64,000 nucleotides of DNA from Allobogoriella alba. Its GTDB lineage: Bacteria; Actinomycetota; Actinomycetes; Actinomycetales; Actinomycetaceae. The position numbers and the translations under genes are program-made. The DNA lies in contig NZ_JBHTCQ010000002.1 in NCBI RefSeq assembly GCF_042665525.1, positions 1 through 64,000 on the forward strand, read 5' to 3'. Below are positions 32,346 to 41,082 of this stretch, piece after piece; the first letter of the stretch is position 1; each line of letters starts with the position of its first letter. The notes beneath the pieces were generated by a model that was not told where the DNA came from, did no database searches, and saw only the letters and a program-made list of their open reading frames with translations.

Positions 32346-34546
32346 CGCTCGTCGGCCGGCCGGGTCGTGGCGATGCCCGGCAGGACCAGGTCCTCGGTGT
32401 AGTGGCACGCCGCGCGACGGTCCTCACCGGTGGGCCGCAGGGCGGGCACCTCGGTCGGGCACCGCTCGGTGGAGGCGTGCGGGCAGCGGGTGTGGAACAG
32501 GCAGCCGGACGGCGGGTCGGCCGGGTCGGGCAGGTCGTCAGTGGTGGCTCGCTCGCCGCGGTCGCGGCGCACGGTCGGGTCCGGGACCGGCACGGCGTTG
32601 AGCAGGGTCTCCGTGTAGGGATGGTGCGGCCGACGGTACAGCTGCGCCGTCTCAGCCTCCTCGGCGACCCGACCCAGGTACATCACGGTCACCCGGTCGC
32701 TGACGTGCTCGACGACCGACAGGTCGTGCGAGACGAACAGGTAGGTCAGCCCGAGCTCCTCCTGCAGGTCGGTCAGCAGGTTGAGGATCTGTGCACGGAC
32801 CGAGACGTCCAGGGCGGAGACCGGCTCGTCCGCGACCACCAGGCGCGGCTCGGTGATCAGCGCCCGGGCGATGTTCAGGCGCTGGCGCTGACCGCCGGAG
32901 AACGCGTGCGGGTAGCGCGGCATGTACTCCGGCCGGATCCCCACGCGGCGGAGCATCTGGGCGACCCGGTCGTGCAGGGTGCTGCCCCTGGCCAGCCCGT
33001 TGACCAGCAGGGGCTCGCCCACGATCTGCTCGACCGTCATCCGAGGGTTCAGCGAGGAGAACGGGTCCTGGAAGATCATCCGGATCTGGGAGCGGTACCG
33101 CTTCAGCGCGCGGCCCTGCAGCCGGGCCAGGTCCACCTGGGTGCCGTCCTGCTCCCGGTAGAGGATCTCCCCGGACGTGGCGTCCAGCAGCCGCGCCACG
33201 CACCGGCCGAGCGTCGTCTTGCCGCATCCGGACTCCCCGACGAGCCCCATCGTCTCGCCCGGGCGGATGACCATGTCGACCCCGCCGACGGCGCGCACCG
33301 TCCCCTTGCGACGGCGGAACATGCCGCCGCCCAGCGGGTAGTGCTTCACGAGGTCCCTCACCTCGAGCAGGGGCGCGGCGTCGTGGGGCGAGGGCTCGAC
33401 CGCCGGCCGGGTGAGTGTCACCTCCGCGGTCGGTGCGGGCCCGGCGTCGTCCGGCCGTGCGGTCACCGCGTCGTCCGACGGTGCCGCCCCGGCCTCGTCG
33501 TGGCTGTACAGGTGGCAGAAGGCCACGTGCCCGGACTCGAGACGCGACTCCGGCGGCGGGTCGACGTCGCAGATGCCGGGCATCGCGTGGTCGCACCGGG
33601 TCCGGAAGGGACAGCCGGTCGGGCGGTTCTGGGGGTGCGGGACCATCCCGCGGATCGCGGCGAGCGGCTCGCGTGCCGCTCCCTCACGCATGGTCGGGAT
33701 CGAGCGGAGCAGGGCCCGCGTGTAGGGGTGCTTCGGCTCGGTGAAGATCTGCTCGACCGTGCCGTGCTCGACGACCTTGCCGAGGTACATCACGGTGACC
33801 TCGTCGGCCATCTCGGCCACCACACCCAGGTCGTGCGTGATGAACAGGATCGCCATCCCGTTCTCCCGCTGCAGGTCCTTGAGCAGGTCGAGGATCCGGG
33901 CCTGGGTGGTCACGTCGAGCGCCGTGGTGGGCTCGTCGGCGATGAGCAGCGCAGGGTCGCACGCCAGGGCGATGGCGATCATCACCCGCTGGGCCATCCC
34001 GCCGGAGAGCTGGAACGGGTAGACGTCGAAACGGTCCTCCGGGCGGGGGATGCCGACCCGGCGCAGCAGGCCCAGGCCGATCTCGCGAGCCACCTCCCTG
34101 GTGACGTCGCGGTGCAGGCGGATCGCCTCGGTCAGCTGGGCCCCGACCGTGTACATGGGCGACAGGGACGCCATAGGCTCCTGGAACACCATGCCGATCT
34201 CGCCGCCGCGGACCTGCCGGATCTCCTCGCCGTCCGTCTCGAGTGCGGCGAGGTCGACGGTGCTGCCGTCCGCGCGCGACCACCACGCCGAGCCGTCGAC
34301 GATGCGCCCGGGCGGGTCGACGAGCTGGAGGACGGAGCGTGCGGTGATCGACTTCCCGCAGCCGGACTCGCCCACGACGCACAGCGTCCTGCCCGCCGGC
34401 ACCGTGAGATCCACGCCGTCGACCGCCTTCACCTCGCCGTCGGGGGTGTCGAAGTACGTCCTCAGGCCCTCGACCTGGAGCAGCGGTCGGTCCTCGTCGG
34501 TCCTCGTGCCTGACCTCTGGGTAGCGGTCGCGCCCTGGTGAGCCAT
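32342..34546 (-). CDS. Opp/Dpp-type ABC transporter, fused double ATPase
   Basis: Two complete oligopeptide-type ATPases in one 734-residue chain. The first has Walker A GESGCGKS, signature QLSGGMAQR and Walker B LLIADEPTTALD; the second has GESGCGKT, AFSGGQRQR and LVVADEPVSALD. Each ends with the Cys-rich C-terminal Fe-S-like motif of the family (CPFRTRCDHAMPGIC and CLFHTRCPHASTERCP). In many systems these are separate DppD and DppF proteins. It energises the permease pair encoded upstream and is translationally coupled to the acetyltransferase gene. Confidence 0.93.
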   Translation of the reverse strand: MAHQGATATQRSGTRTDEDRPLLQVEGLRTYFDTPDGEVKAVDGVDLTVPAGRTLCVVGESGCGKSITARSVLQLVDPPGRIVDGSAWWSRADGSTVDLAALETDGEEIRQVRGGEIGMVFQEPMASLSPMYTVGAQLTEAIRLHRDVTREVAREIGLGLLRRVGIPRPEDRFDVYPFQLSGGMAQRVMIAIALACDPALLIADEPTTALDVTTQARILDLLKDLQRENGMAILFITHDLGVVAEMADEVTVMYLGKVVEHGTVEQIFTEPKHPYTRALLRSIPTMREGAAREPLAAIRGMVPHPQNRPTGCPFRTRCDHAMPGICDVDPPPESRLESGHVAFCHLYSHDEAGAAPSDDAVTARPDDAGPAPTAEVTLTRPAVEPSPHDAAPLLEVRDLVKHYPLGGGMFRRRKGTVRAVGGVDMVIRPGETMGLVGESGCGKTTLGRCVARLLDATSGEILYREQDGTQVDLARLQGRALKRYRSQIRMIFQDPFSSLNPRMTVEQIVGEPLLVNGLARGSTLHDRVAQMLRRVGIRPEYMPRYPHAFSGGQRQRLNIARALITEPRLVVADEPVSALDVSVRAQILNLLTDLQEELGLTYLFVSHDLSVVEHVSDRVTVMYLGRVAEEAETAQLYRRPHHPYTETLLNAVPVPDPTVRRDRGERATTDDLPDPADPPSGCLFHTRCPHASTERCPTEVPALRPTGEDRRAACHYTEDLVLPGIATTRPADER

Positions 34547-34582
34547 GTCGTCTCTTTCGTCGCGTCGGGTGGTTCGCGCCGG

Positions 34583-35737
34583 TCAGTTCTTGTAGGGGTC
34601 GGCGGCGTCGCGCAGGCCGTCGCCGAAGAAGTTCATCGCCAGCACGGTGATGACCACCGGCACGCCGGGCAGCAGGATCCAGGGCGCGGTGGAGACCGCG
34701 CGGATGTTCTGCGCCTCCTGGAGCAGCACGCCCCAGCTCACGGTGGGGGACTGCAGGCCGAGCCCGATGAACGACAGCGCGGTCTCGGCGAGGATGATCG
34801 TCGGGATCGACAGCGACAGGTTGGCGATGATGTGGCTGGTGAACGACGGGAGCATGTGCCGGAACATCACCCTCGCCTGGCTCGCGCCGTCGGCGATCGC
34901 GGCCGTGACGTAGTCGTCGCCGCGGACCGCGAAGAACTTGCCGCGCACCTCCCGTGCCATCCCGACCCAGCCGACGAGCGAGATCACCACCGTGAGGGCG
35001 AAGTAGCGCTGGATCGGGCTCCAGCTCGCGGGCACCGCGGCGAACAGCGCCATCCACAGCGGGATCGTCGGGATCGAGATGACGAACTCGATCAGCCGTT
35101 GGATGGCCGAGTCGATCTTGCCGCCGAAGTAGCCCGAGATGCCGCCGATGACCACGCCGAGACCGAGGGAGAGCAGCACGCCGACCAAACCGATCGACAT
35201 CGAGATCGTGGTCCCGTGGATGATCCGTGAGAGCAGGTCGCGGCCGCTGGCGTCCGCCCCCAGCAGGTACATCGGCGGGCCGTCGTGGTTCACCGGCCCG
35301 ATGAGGTGACGGTCCCACGTGACCAGCCCGAGGATCTCGTACTCCTCGCCCCGGACGAAGAGGCCCACGGGGACCTCGGTCTCCTCGTCGAGGGTGAACG
35401 TCAGCGCGAGGGTCTCCGGGTCCTGCTCGAAGGTGTAGCCGTGGACGTGCGGGTTCCAGCCGCTCTCGTCGACGAGCTCGAGCCGTTGCGGCGGCGCGTA
35501 GGGGTACTCGGAGTCGTGGTAGGAGCGCGAGTACGGGGCCAGGAACGGCGCGAGCAGGGCCACGAGGTAGATCAGCAACGTCAGGAACCCGCAGACGAGC
35601 GCGAGCCGGTGCCGCTTGAAGCCCCACCAGACGAGCTTCCACTGCGAGGCGAGCGCGACCTCGGTCTCGTCGGAGAGCTCGACGTCGGGTGGGTCGGCGA
35701 GCCGTGCGGCGCCGCCGGGTGCGAAGGGTTGCGTCAT
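34583..35737 (-). CDS. Opp/Dpp-type ABC transporter permease (DppC-like)
   Basis: A 384-residue inner-membrane permease. After a cytosolic N-terminus and one membrane helix (about 46-70) comes an unusually long extracytoplasmic insert of roughly 100 residues (YPYAPPQRLELVDESGWNPH, EQDPETLALTFTLDEETEVP). Then GADASGRDLLSRIIHGTTISM and the transport core follow, with an EAA-like loop (DYVTAAIADGASQARVMFRHMLP). The insert marks a subgroup of Opp-family permeases that in some bacteria carry oligosaccharides rather than peptides (family knowledge, not shown here). Confidence 0.92.
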   Translation of the reverse strand: MTQPFAPGGAARLADPPDVELSDETEVALASQWKLVWWGFKRHRLALVCGFLTLLIYLVALLAPFLAPYSRSYHDSEYPYAPPQRLELVDESGWNPHVHGYTFEQDPETLALTFTLDEETEVPVGLFVRGEEYEILGLVTWDRHLIGPVNHDGPPMYLLGADASGRDLLSRIIHGTTISMSIGLVGVLLSLGLGVVIGGISGYFGGKIDSAIQRLIEFVISIPTIPLWMALFAAVPASWSPIQRYFALTVVISLVGWVGMAREVRGKFFAVRGDDYVTAAIADGASQARVMFRHMLPSFTSHIIANLSLSIPTIILAETALSFIGLGLQSPTVSWGVLLQEAQNIRAVSTAPWILLPGVPVVITVLAMNFFGDGLRDAADPYKN

Positions 35738-35755
35738 GGGTGCGTCCCGAGAGGG

Positions 35756-36748
35756 TCAGTACCGGAGCCGGACGCGCGGATCGAGCCACGCGAGCGCCAG
35801 GTCGGAGATGAGCGTGCCGATGACCACCAGCACGGCGCTGATGAGCAGGACCGAGCCGGCCAGGTACATGTCCTGTGCCAGGAGCGCACGCAGCAGCAGC
35901 GGCCCGGTCGTGTCGAGGTTGAGCACGGAGGAGGTGATGGCGTCCGCGGCGATGAGTCCGGGCAGGATCCAGCCGATGGTGGAGAAGAACGGGTTCATCG
36001 CGACCCGCACGGGGTACTTGATCGTCATGATCCGCCGCTTCATCCCGCGTGCTCGAGCAGCGACCACGTACGGCTTGCGGAGCTCGTCGAGAAGGTTGGC
36101 ACGCAGCACGCGGATGTTCGCCGCGGTCCCGGCGGTGCCCCAGATCACGACGGGGATCCACAGGTGCGCCAGCATGTCCCCGAGCTTGGCGAGCGACCAC
36201 GGCGCGTCGCGGTACTCCGGCGAGAAGAGCCCGCCGACGCTCATGCCGAAGTACTGCAGGCTGATCCACATGAGCACCAGCGCGATGAGGAAGTTCGGGA
36301 TCGCCAGGCCCAGGTAGCCGAGGAAGGTGAACGTGTAGTCGCCGGCCGAGTACTGCCGTGTCGCCGAGTAGACGCCGATCGGGAACGACACGGCCCAGAT
36401 GAACAGCAGGGTGAGCACGGAGAGCAGGATCGTCAGCGGGAGCCGCTCGGCGAGGAGCTCGCCGACGGGCCGGCCGAAGTCGAACGAGTCGCCGAAGTCT
36501 CCGCGGAAGAGGATGTTGCTGATCCACATCCAGTACTGCTCGTACCAGGGGCGGTCGAGGCCGTACCGCTCCGTGAGCCGCGCAAGCTCCTGCGCACCCA
36601 GGCTCCCGTCTCCCTGCGCCTGGCGCTGCGCGACGAGCGTGGTCAGGTAGTCGCCCGGTGGCAGCTGGATCACCACGAAGGTGACGACGGAGATCGCCCA
36701 GATCGTCGGGACGAGGATCAGCAGTCGGCGTCCGATGTAGCGGAGCAT
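35756..36748 (-). CDS. Opp/Dpp-type ABC transporter permease (DppB-like)
   Basis: A 330-residue permease. The N-terminal helix is MLRYIGRRLLILVPTIWAIS, the family segment is RYGLDRPWYEQYWMWISNIL then GDFGDSF, and six membrane helices are expected. The EAA-like loop reads PYVVAARARGMKRRIMTIKYP. It forms the channel with the DppC-like partner 18 bp downstream and lies 42 bp after the binding-protein gene. Confidence 0.94.
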   Translation of the reverse strand: MLRYIGRRLLILVPTIWAISVVTFVVIQLPPGDYLTTLVAQRQAQGDGSLGAQELARLTERYGLDRPWYEQYWMWISNILFRGDFGDSFDFGRPVGELLAERLPLTILLSVLTLLFIWAVSFPIGVYSATRQYSAGDYTFTFLGYLGLAIPNFLIALVLMWISLQYFGMSVGGLFSPEYRDAPWSLAKLGDMLAHLWIPVVIWGTAGTAANIRVLRANLLDELRKPYVVAARARGMKRRIMTIKYPVRVAMNPFFSTIGWILPGLIAADAITSSVLNLDTTGPLLLRALLAQDMYLAGSVLLISAVLVVIGTLISDLALAWLDPRVRLRY

Positions 36749-36790
36749 GTCAGGTCCTCCCGCGAGCGTGCGGGGTCGACGGAGACGGCA

Positions 36791-38803
36791 TCAGTCGCTG
36801 AAGAACCAGGTCGGGATGTTGACCGGTCCGGGTGTCAGGTGCAGCCAGGAGTCGGGGTAGCTCTCGACGACGTTGTGCAGGTTGTTCTTCTTGATCGCGT
36901 AGCCGTCCGTGGGCAGTGCGACGCCGATCGCGTAGAACTGCTCCTTGGCGATCTGCAGGATCTGGCGGAACAGCTCCTTCTGCGCCTCCGGGTCCGGCTC
37001 GAGGGGGATCTGCCGGTAGAGCTCCATCTGCCGTCGTGTCTCGGGCGGCGGCTCCAGCGCCGACTCACCCGTTCCACGCGACGCGTACCACTCGGCCCAC
37101 TGGACGCCGAAGTTCGACTCGTTCCCGTTCGGGAAGTACCAGCGCGGCTCCAGCATCTCGATCTTCAGTCCGCCGTCGCCCGCCCACACGCTGGCGTCGA
37201 AGGCGTTCGCGTCGGGCAGCTTGCGGTCGTAGAAGAGCGTGCGCTCGATCGGGTTGACCTGTGCGTCGACCCCGACCTCCGCCCAGTACTGGGTGATCAT
37301 GTCGGCGGCCGGCGCCCACTCGGGGAACAGGTCGGTGATGTCGATCTGGAACTGTAGGCGCTCGCCGTTCGGGCGGAGCCGGAACCCCTCGCCGTCCTTC
37401 TCGGTCAGCCCGGCGGCGTCGAGGTGCTGGTTGGCGAGGTCGACGTCGAACTGCGTGTACTGCTTGGCGAACTCCTCGTCGTAGAACTCGGAGTCGGCGT
37501 GCGGGGCGGCCTGCCAGGGCTCGCCCTGGCGCTGGTAGACGGTGTCGATGATGTCCTGGCGGTCGATCGCGTGGGACAGACCGATCCGGAAGTCCTTGTT
37601 CTGGAAGATCTCCCGCAGCTCCTCGTCCTGGTGGTTGAGGTTGAGCGCGACGATCAGCCGGTTCATCGACGTCGTCTCCACGGTGACGAAGTCGTAGCCG
37701 CCGTCCTGGCGGCCCTCGGCCAGCACGGGCTTGTTCTGGTCGTAGTTGAAGTGACGGGCGTGGAAGTCGAGCTCACCGTTGACGCCCTTGAGGAGCATGA
37801 CCTCCTCCTCCTGGACCACCTCGAACTCGAGCCGGTCGATGAAGGGAAGCTGGGCGCCCTCCGGGTCGACCTTCCAGTAGTACGGGTTGCGCTCCAGCAC
37901 GGTGACGGTGCCCTGGTTGAGCGGGTTCGTGACGATCCATGCGTACAGGACAGGCCGCTCGGGGTTGTTCCACCACTGGATGCGGTCCTCCCAGTAGGAG
38001 GTCCAGTCTCCGAAGCCCGCCTCCTGGGCCAGCGTCTGCGCACGGTCGTTGAGGTGGGGGAGGAAGTCCTGGAGGTAGTGCTTGGGGAAGAAGAGCAGGT
38101 TGGTCTGGTCCCAGTTGGCGTTCCGGGACGCCTCGTCGATGAAGTCACCCTTCGACCGCGGGAACCTCAGCACGACGGTGTGGTCGTCGACGCGCTCCGC
38201 CTGGCAGGGCTCGTCGTTCACGGCCAGCAGCGTGGGCGGGACGGGGTAGAGGTCCGTGTTGAAGTAGACGTCCTCGATCGCGAACATCACGTCGTCCGCC
38301 GTCACCGGCTCGCCGTCGGACCAGCGCAGCCCCTCGCGCATCCGGATGGTGAACCGGGTGGCGTCGTCGTTGACCTCGATGGCCTTGAAGGTGCCGGGCA
38401 GCCCGACCTCCTCGATGGCCGGGTCGACCCGCAGCATCGGCTCGTAGGCGATCATCCGGGACAGCCAGGGGTCGTCACCCTGGCCGAGGACGGCACCGTG
38501 GTAGGTGCCGCCGTACTCCCCGAACTCCGGCGTCTCGACGATCAGCCGGTCGGACTCGACAGGCAGGCGCTCCTCGAGCGGCGGGAGGTCGCCGGCCTCG
38601 ACGCGGTCGGTCAGGCCCGGCGCCTCGTTCGGCCGGTTCGGGTCCGGCGTCGTGTTGCCGCTGCCCTCGCGGGTGCCGCCCCCGTCGGGGCTGCAGCCGG
38701 CCATCGTGAGCGTCACGAGGGCGGCCGCGCCGCCGCCGACGCGGAGCATGTCCCGTCTGGTCCAGAGTCTGGCGCCCGTCCTGGTCGTGAGCTTGGGGTT
38801 CAT
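36791..38803 (-). CDS. Opp-type solute-binding lipoprotein (family 5), Tat/lipobox signal
   Basis: A 670-residue extracellular binding protein. The signal combines a twin-arginine motif (WTRRDMLRVGG) with the lipobox TMAGC, giving a lipidated Cys37. The mature part has the family 5 segments GLRWSDGEPVTADDVMFAIEDV, VLERNPYYWKVDP and FRIGLSHAIDRQDIIDTVY. It is larger than most dipeptide-binding proteins, as is usual for oligosaccharide- or large-peptide-binding members. ATG 38803 has GGAGGAG 6 nt upstream. First gene of the transport operon, 192 bp downstream of the regulator gene. Confidence 0.93.
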   Translation of the reverse strand: MNPKLTTRTGARLWTRRDMLRVGGGAAALVTLTMAGCSPDGGGTREGSGNTTPDPNRPNEAPGLTDRVEAGDLPPLEERLPVESDRLIVETPEFGEYGGTYHGAVLGQGDDPWLSRMIAYEPMLRVDPAIEEVGLPGTFKAIEVNDDATRFTIRMREGLRWSDGEPVTADDVMFAIEDVYFNTDLYPVPPTLLAVNDEPCQAERVDDHTVVLRFPRSKGDFIDEASRNANWDQTNLLFFPKHYLQDFLPHLNDRAQTLAQEAGFGDWTSYWEDRIQWWNNPERPVLYAWIVTNPLNQGTVTVLERNPYYWKVDPEGAQLPFIDRLEFEVVQEEEVMLLKGVNGELDFHARHFNYDQNKPVLAEGRQDGGYDFVTVETTSMNRLIVALNLNHQDEELREIFQNKDFRIGLSHAIDRQDIIDTVYQRQGEPWQAAPHADSEFYDEEFAKQYTQFDVDLANQHLDAAGLTEKDGEGFRLRPNGERLQFQIDITDLFPEWAPAADMITQYWAEVGVDAQVNPIERTLFYDRKLPDANAFDASVWAGDGGLKIEMLEPRWYFPNGNESNFGVQWAEWYASRGTGESALEPPPETRRQMELYRQIPLEPDPEAQKELFRQILQIAKEQFYAIGVALPTDGYAIKKNNLHNVVESYPDSWLHLTPGPVNIPTWFFSD

Positions 38804-38995
38804 CGTGGCTCCTCCTCGACTCCGCGTGAACACTCCGGCCGCCTCGCGTCGTCGCGGCGTGGTACCGGTTCCCGGGACGTGGTGAAGGACCTCTGCGTCC
38901 CGCGTCGGCGCCATGATTTGCCAGCGGGCGGCATCAACCGGACGAAGAGGACAAAAACGTTCAACTCTGGGCGTCACGGTGCGCCCGGGGCGTCG

Positions 38996-40063
38996 TCAGG
39001 CGGCCGAGCCGCACGAGCCGCGCACGGTGAGCCGTGGCAGCAGCTGGACGTGGCGCGGAGCCTCCTGGCCGGAGGCGGTCGCCCGCGTCACCATGAGGCG
39101 CAGCGCCTCCTGCCCGAGCTCGCGCCGCGGCGGCGTGACGGCCGTCAGGGGGACCGAGGCGTGCTCGGCGATCACGTCGTCGTAGGCGATGACCGCGAGG
39201 TCCTCCGGGACCCGCAGCCCGCGAAGCTGGGCGAGCTCGACGATCTGGCTGGCGTGGTAGTCCGAGTGCGCCAGCACGGCGCCGATCCGGCGTTCGCGGT
39301 ACATCTCCAGCAGTGACTCGATGGCCGGCGTCAGGTCCGGGTCCTCGTCTCCCGGAAGGTCCGTGACGGGCACCTCCTCGAGCCCGAGGCCCACGACGGC
39401 GTCGCGGTAGCCCTCCCGGATCGCCCGGGCGGTGGGCGTCCGGTACAGGGCCAGCCCCACCCGGCGGTGACCGAGGCGGGCGAGGTGGTCGACCGCGAGC
39501 AGGGCTCCGTACGGGTGGTCGGTTCGGACGCTGTCCAGCTCACGCACCATGCGGGTGTGGTCGACGTGCCGCTCCATGAGGACCACCGGGACCGGGATGG
39601 ACTCGAGCCAGGCCGCGAGGTCGTCCGGCTGCTCCCGGTTCGTCGTCGGCGTCAGGACGATGCCCTGGGCGCCGAGGTCGAGCAACCGCTGCACGCGTTC
39701 CCGCTCCACCTCGGGCCGATAGTTGGAGAACCCCAGGACCAGGCGGGCACGGTGCCGGTGCGCCGTGGCCTCCATCCCGGCGACGACGTCCGGGTAGTAG
39801 AAGGTCGACGACGGCACGAGGACGCCGATGAGGCTCTCTGCGGCGCGGGGCTTGGTGCTCCTGCTCACGGCGGGAAGCGCGCCGCCGTGGACCTGGGCGA
39901 GCAGCCCGGCCGCGTCCAGCTCGGCGATGTCCCGCCGTACCGTCACCTGAGAGACCCCGAGCTCCCTGGCGACGTCACTGGCGCGCACGCTTCCGCGCAG
40001 CTCGAGCTGCCGCAGCAGGAACTCGCGGCGGGCGCGGGGGAGCACGCGGCCTCCTGGGGCCAT
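38996..40063 (-). CDS. DeoR-type HTH / LacI-type sensor transcriptional regulator
   Basis: A 355-residue hybrid regulator. Residues 5-60 are a DeoR-family helix-turn-helix (ARELGVSQVTVRRDIAELDAAGLLAQVHGGA). Residues about 75-355 are a periplasmic-binding-like sugar sensor of the LacI type (IGVLVPSSTFYYPDVVAGME, GAQGIVLTPTTN, DHLARLGHRRVGLALY, VLAHSDYHASQIVEL, DLAVIAYDDV). Such sensors usually bind sugars or nucleosides, pointing to a carbohydrate-type inducer. It lies upstream of the transport operon in the same direction and probably controls it and itself. TAGGCT at 40085-40090 is its likely -10 box. Confidence 0.88.
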   Translation of the reverse strand: MAPGGRVLPRARREFLLRQLELRGSVRASDVARELGVSQVTVRRDIAELDAAGLLAQVHGGALPAVSRSTKPRAAESLIGVLVPSSTFYYPDVVAGMEATAHRHRARLVLGFSNYRPEVERERVQRLLDLGAQGIVLTPTTNREQPDDLAAWLESIPVPVVLMERHVDHTRMVRELDSVRTDHPYGALLAVDHLARLGHRRVGLALYRTPTARAIREGYRDAVVGLGLEEVPVTDLPGDEDPDLTPAIESLLEMYRERRIGAVLAHSDYHASQIVELAQLRGLRVPEDLAVIAYDDVIAEHASVPLTAVTPPRRELGQEALRLMVTRATASGQEAPRHVQLLPRLTVRGSCGSAA

Positions 40064-40100
40064 GGTGGGGATCTGGCGAGACGGAGCCTATCCGAACCTG

Positions 40101-40134
40101 ACCGAAGAAGTCCGTTTGCTGTTCGTTTGTCCGG
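40101..40134 (-). promoter_or_regulatory. candidate operator of the DeoR/LacI hybrid regulator
   Basis: Just upstream of the regulator's TAGGCT box (40085-40090), the minus strand has two CAAACG half-sites 11 bp apart (plus-strand CGTTTG at 40113-40118 and 40124-40129). ACTTCTTCGG follows near the -35. A related minus-strand stretch with TCCTCTTCGTCCGG lies before the binding-protein gene (about 38938-38950). One-turn direct repeats suit DeoR-type binding. Weak, pattern-based call. Confidence 0.4.
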
Positions 40135-40190
40135 CCCGGTGGGTGTGGTGGGTCGAACGGCGCGGCGCAGCGTGCGCCGGACCGGTCGGG

Positions 40191-41066
40191 TCAGGTGGTC
40201 TCGAGAGCCGCGGCCAGGGCGTCGATGCGGTCGAGGAGGTACGTCGGGCGCGACGACGGTGGCGCCGCCTGGACGTCGGCGAGGGTCGAGTCGCCGGTGA
40301 GCACGAGCGCGGTGGCCGTGCCGGCCGCGACCCCCATCGCGATGTCGGTGCCGAGCCGGTCGCCGACCATGATCGCGTCCGTCACGTCGACGCCGACCAG
40401 GCTCAGCGCCGTGCGGAGCGCGGTCGGTTCCGGCTTGCCCACCACGTGCTCGACGCGCCGGCCCGTGCATGCCTCGACGGCGGCGGTGACGGCGGCGGCA
40501 TCCGGCTCGCCGCGGCCTCCGGGCAGCGGGCAGTACGCGTCGGGATGAGTCGCGACGAAGCGGGTCTGGGGCCGGCGCCAAAGCGCGTCGAACGCCGCGC
40601 GCAGACGTGCGTAGTCGAAGGTGCGGTCGAAGCTGGTCACGACCAGCGTGACCTCGGCAGGGTCCTCCGAGACGCGCAGCCCCGCCGCCGTCAGGGCCTC
40701 GACGAGCGGAGGCTCGCCGAGCACCAGGCACACCGCGTCGGCCTGGTGCTCGCGCAGCCACGCGGCGGTGAGCGTGGCGCTGGTGACGATCTCCTCCGGC
40801 GCGGCCCGGACCCCCAGGGCCTGCAGCTTCTGGGCGTAGTGCTCGCGGGAGCGGGTCGGGTTGTTGGTCACGAACACCCGGCGACGCCCGGCCGCGGCCA
40901 GTGCCGCCATGAGGGCCTCCACGCCCGGGAGGAGCTCGTCGCCGAGATAGAGCGTGCCGTCGAGGTCGAAGACGTACGCGCCGTACGCGACCGGGACGGC
41001 GGAGACCGGCGCGAGCCCGGACGGGTCGTCGGGTGCGGCCGGGCGGTCCGGCGAGGCCTGCTGCAT
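40191..41066 (-). CDS. HAD superfamily (IIA) phosphatase
   Basis: A 291-residue NagD/PGP-type phosphatase. Motif I is FDLDGTLYLG, motif II is VTNNPTRS, and the cap domain lies between. The lysine is in VGKPEP and the acidic motif is IMVGDRLGTDI. Members dephosphorylate small sugar- or glycolate-type phosphates; the substrate is not determined. It lies 16 bp after the IclR regulator gene in the same direction, probably one transcript. A small hairpin (CGGCGC/GCGCCG, 40163-40179) follows its stop. Confidence 0.9.
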   Translation of the reverse strand: MQQASPDRPAAPDDPSGLAPVSAVPVAYGAYVFDLDGTLYLGDELLPGVEALMAALAAAGRRRVFVTNNPTRSREHYAQKLQALGVRAAPEEIVTSATLTAAWLREHQADAVCLVLGEPPLVEALTAAGLRVSEDPAEVTLVVTSFDRTFDYARLRAAFDALWRRPQTRFVATHPDAYCPLPGGRGEPDAAAVTAAVEACTGRRVEHVVGKPEPTALRTALSLVGVDVTDAIMVGDRLGTDIAMGVAAGTATALVLTGDSTLADVQAAPPSSRPTYLLDRIDALAAALETT

Positions 41067-41082
41067 GGCCGCGGGCCCCGCG

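Noticed and set aside
30696..40063. Natural-product gene cluster
   Set aside because: An acyltransferase and toroid domain could suggest terpene chemistry, but there is no synthase, carrier or tailoring set; importer logic explains the genes better.
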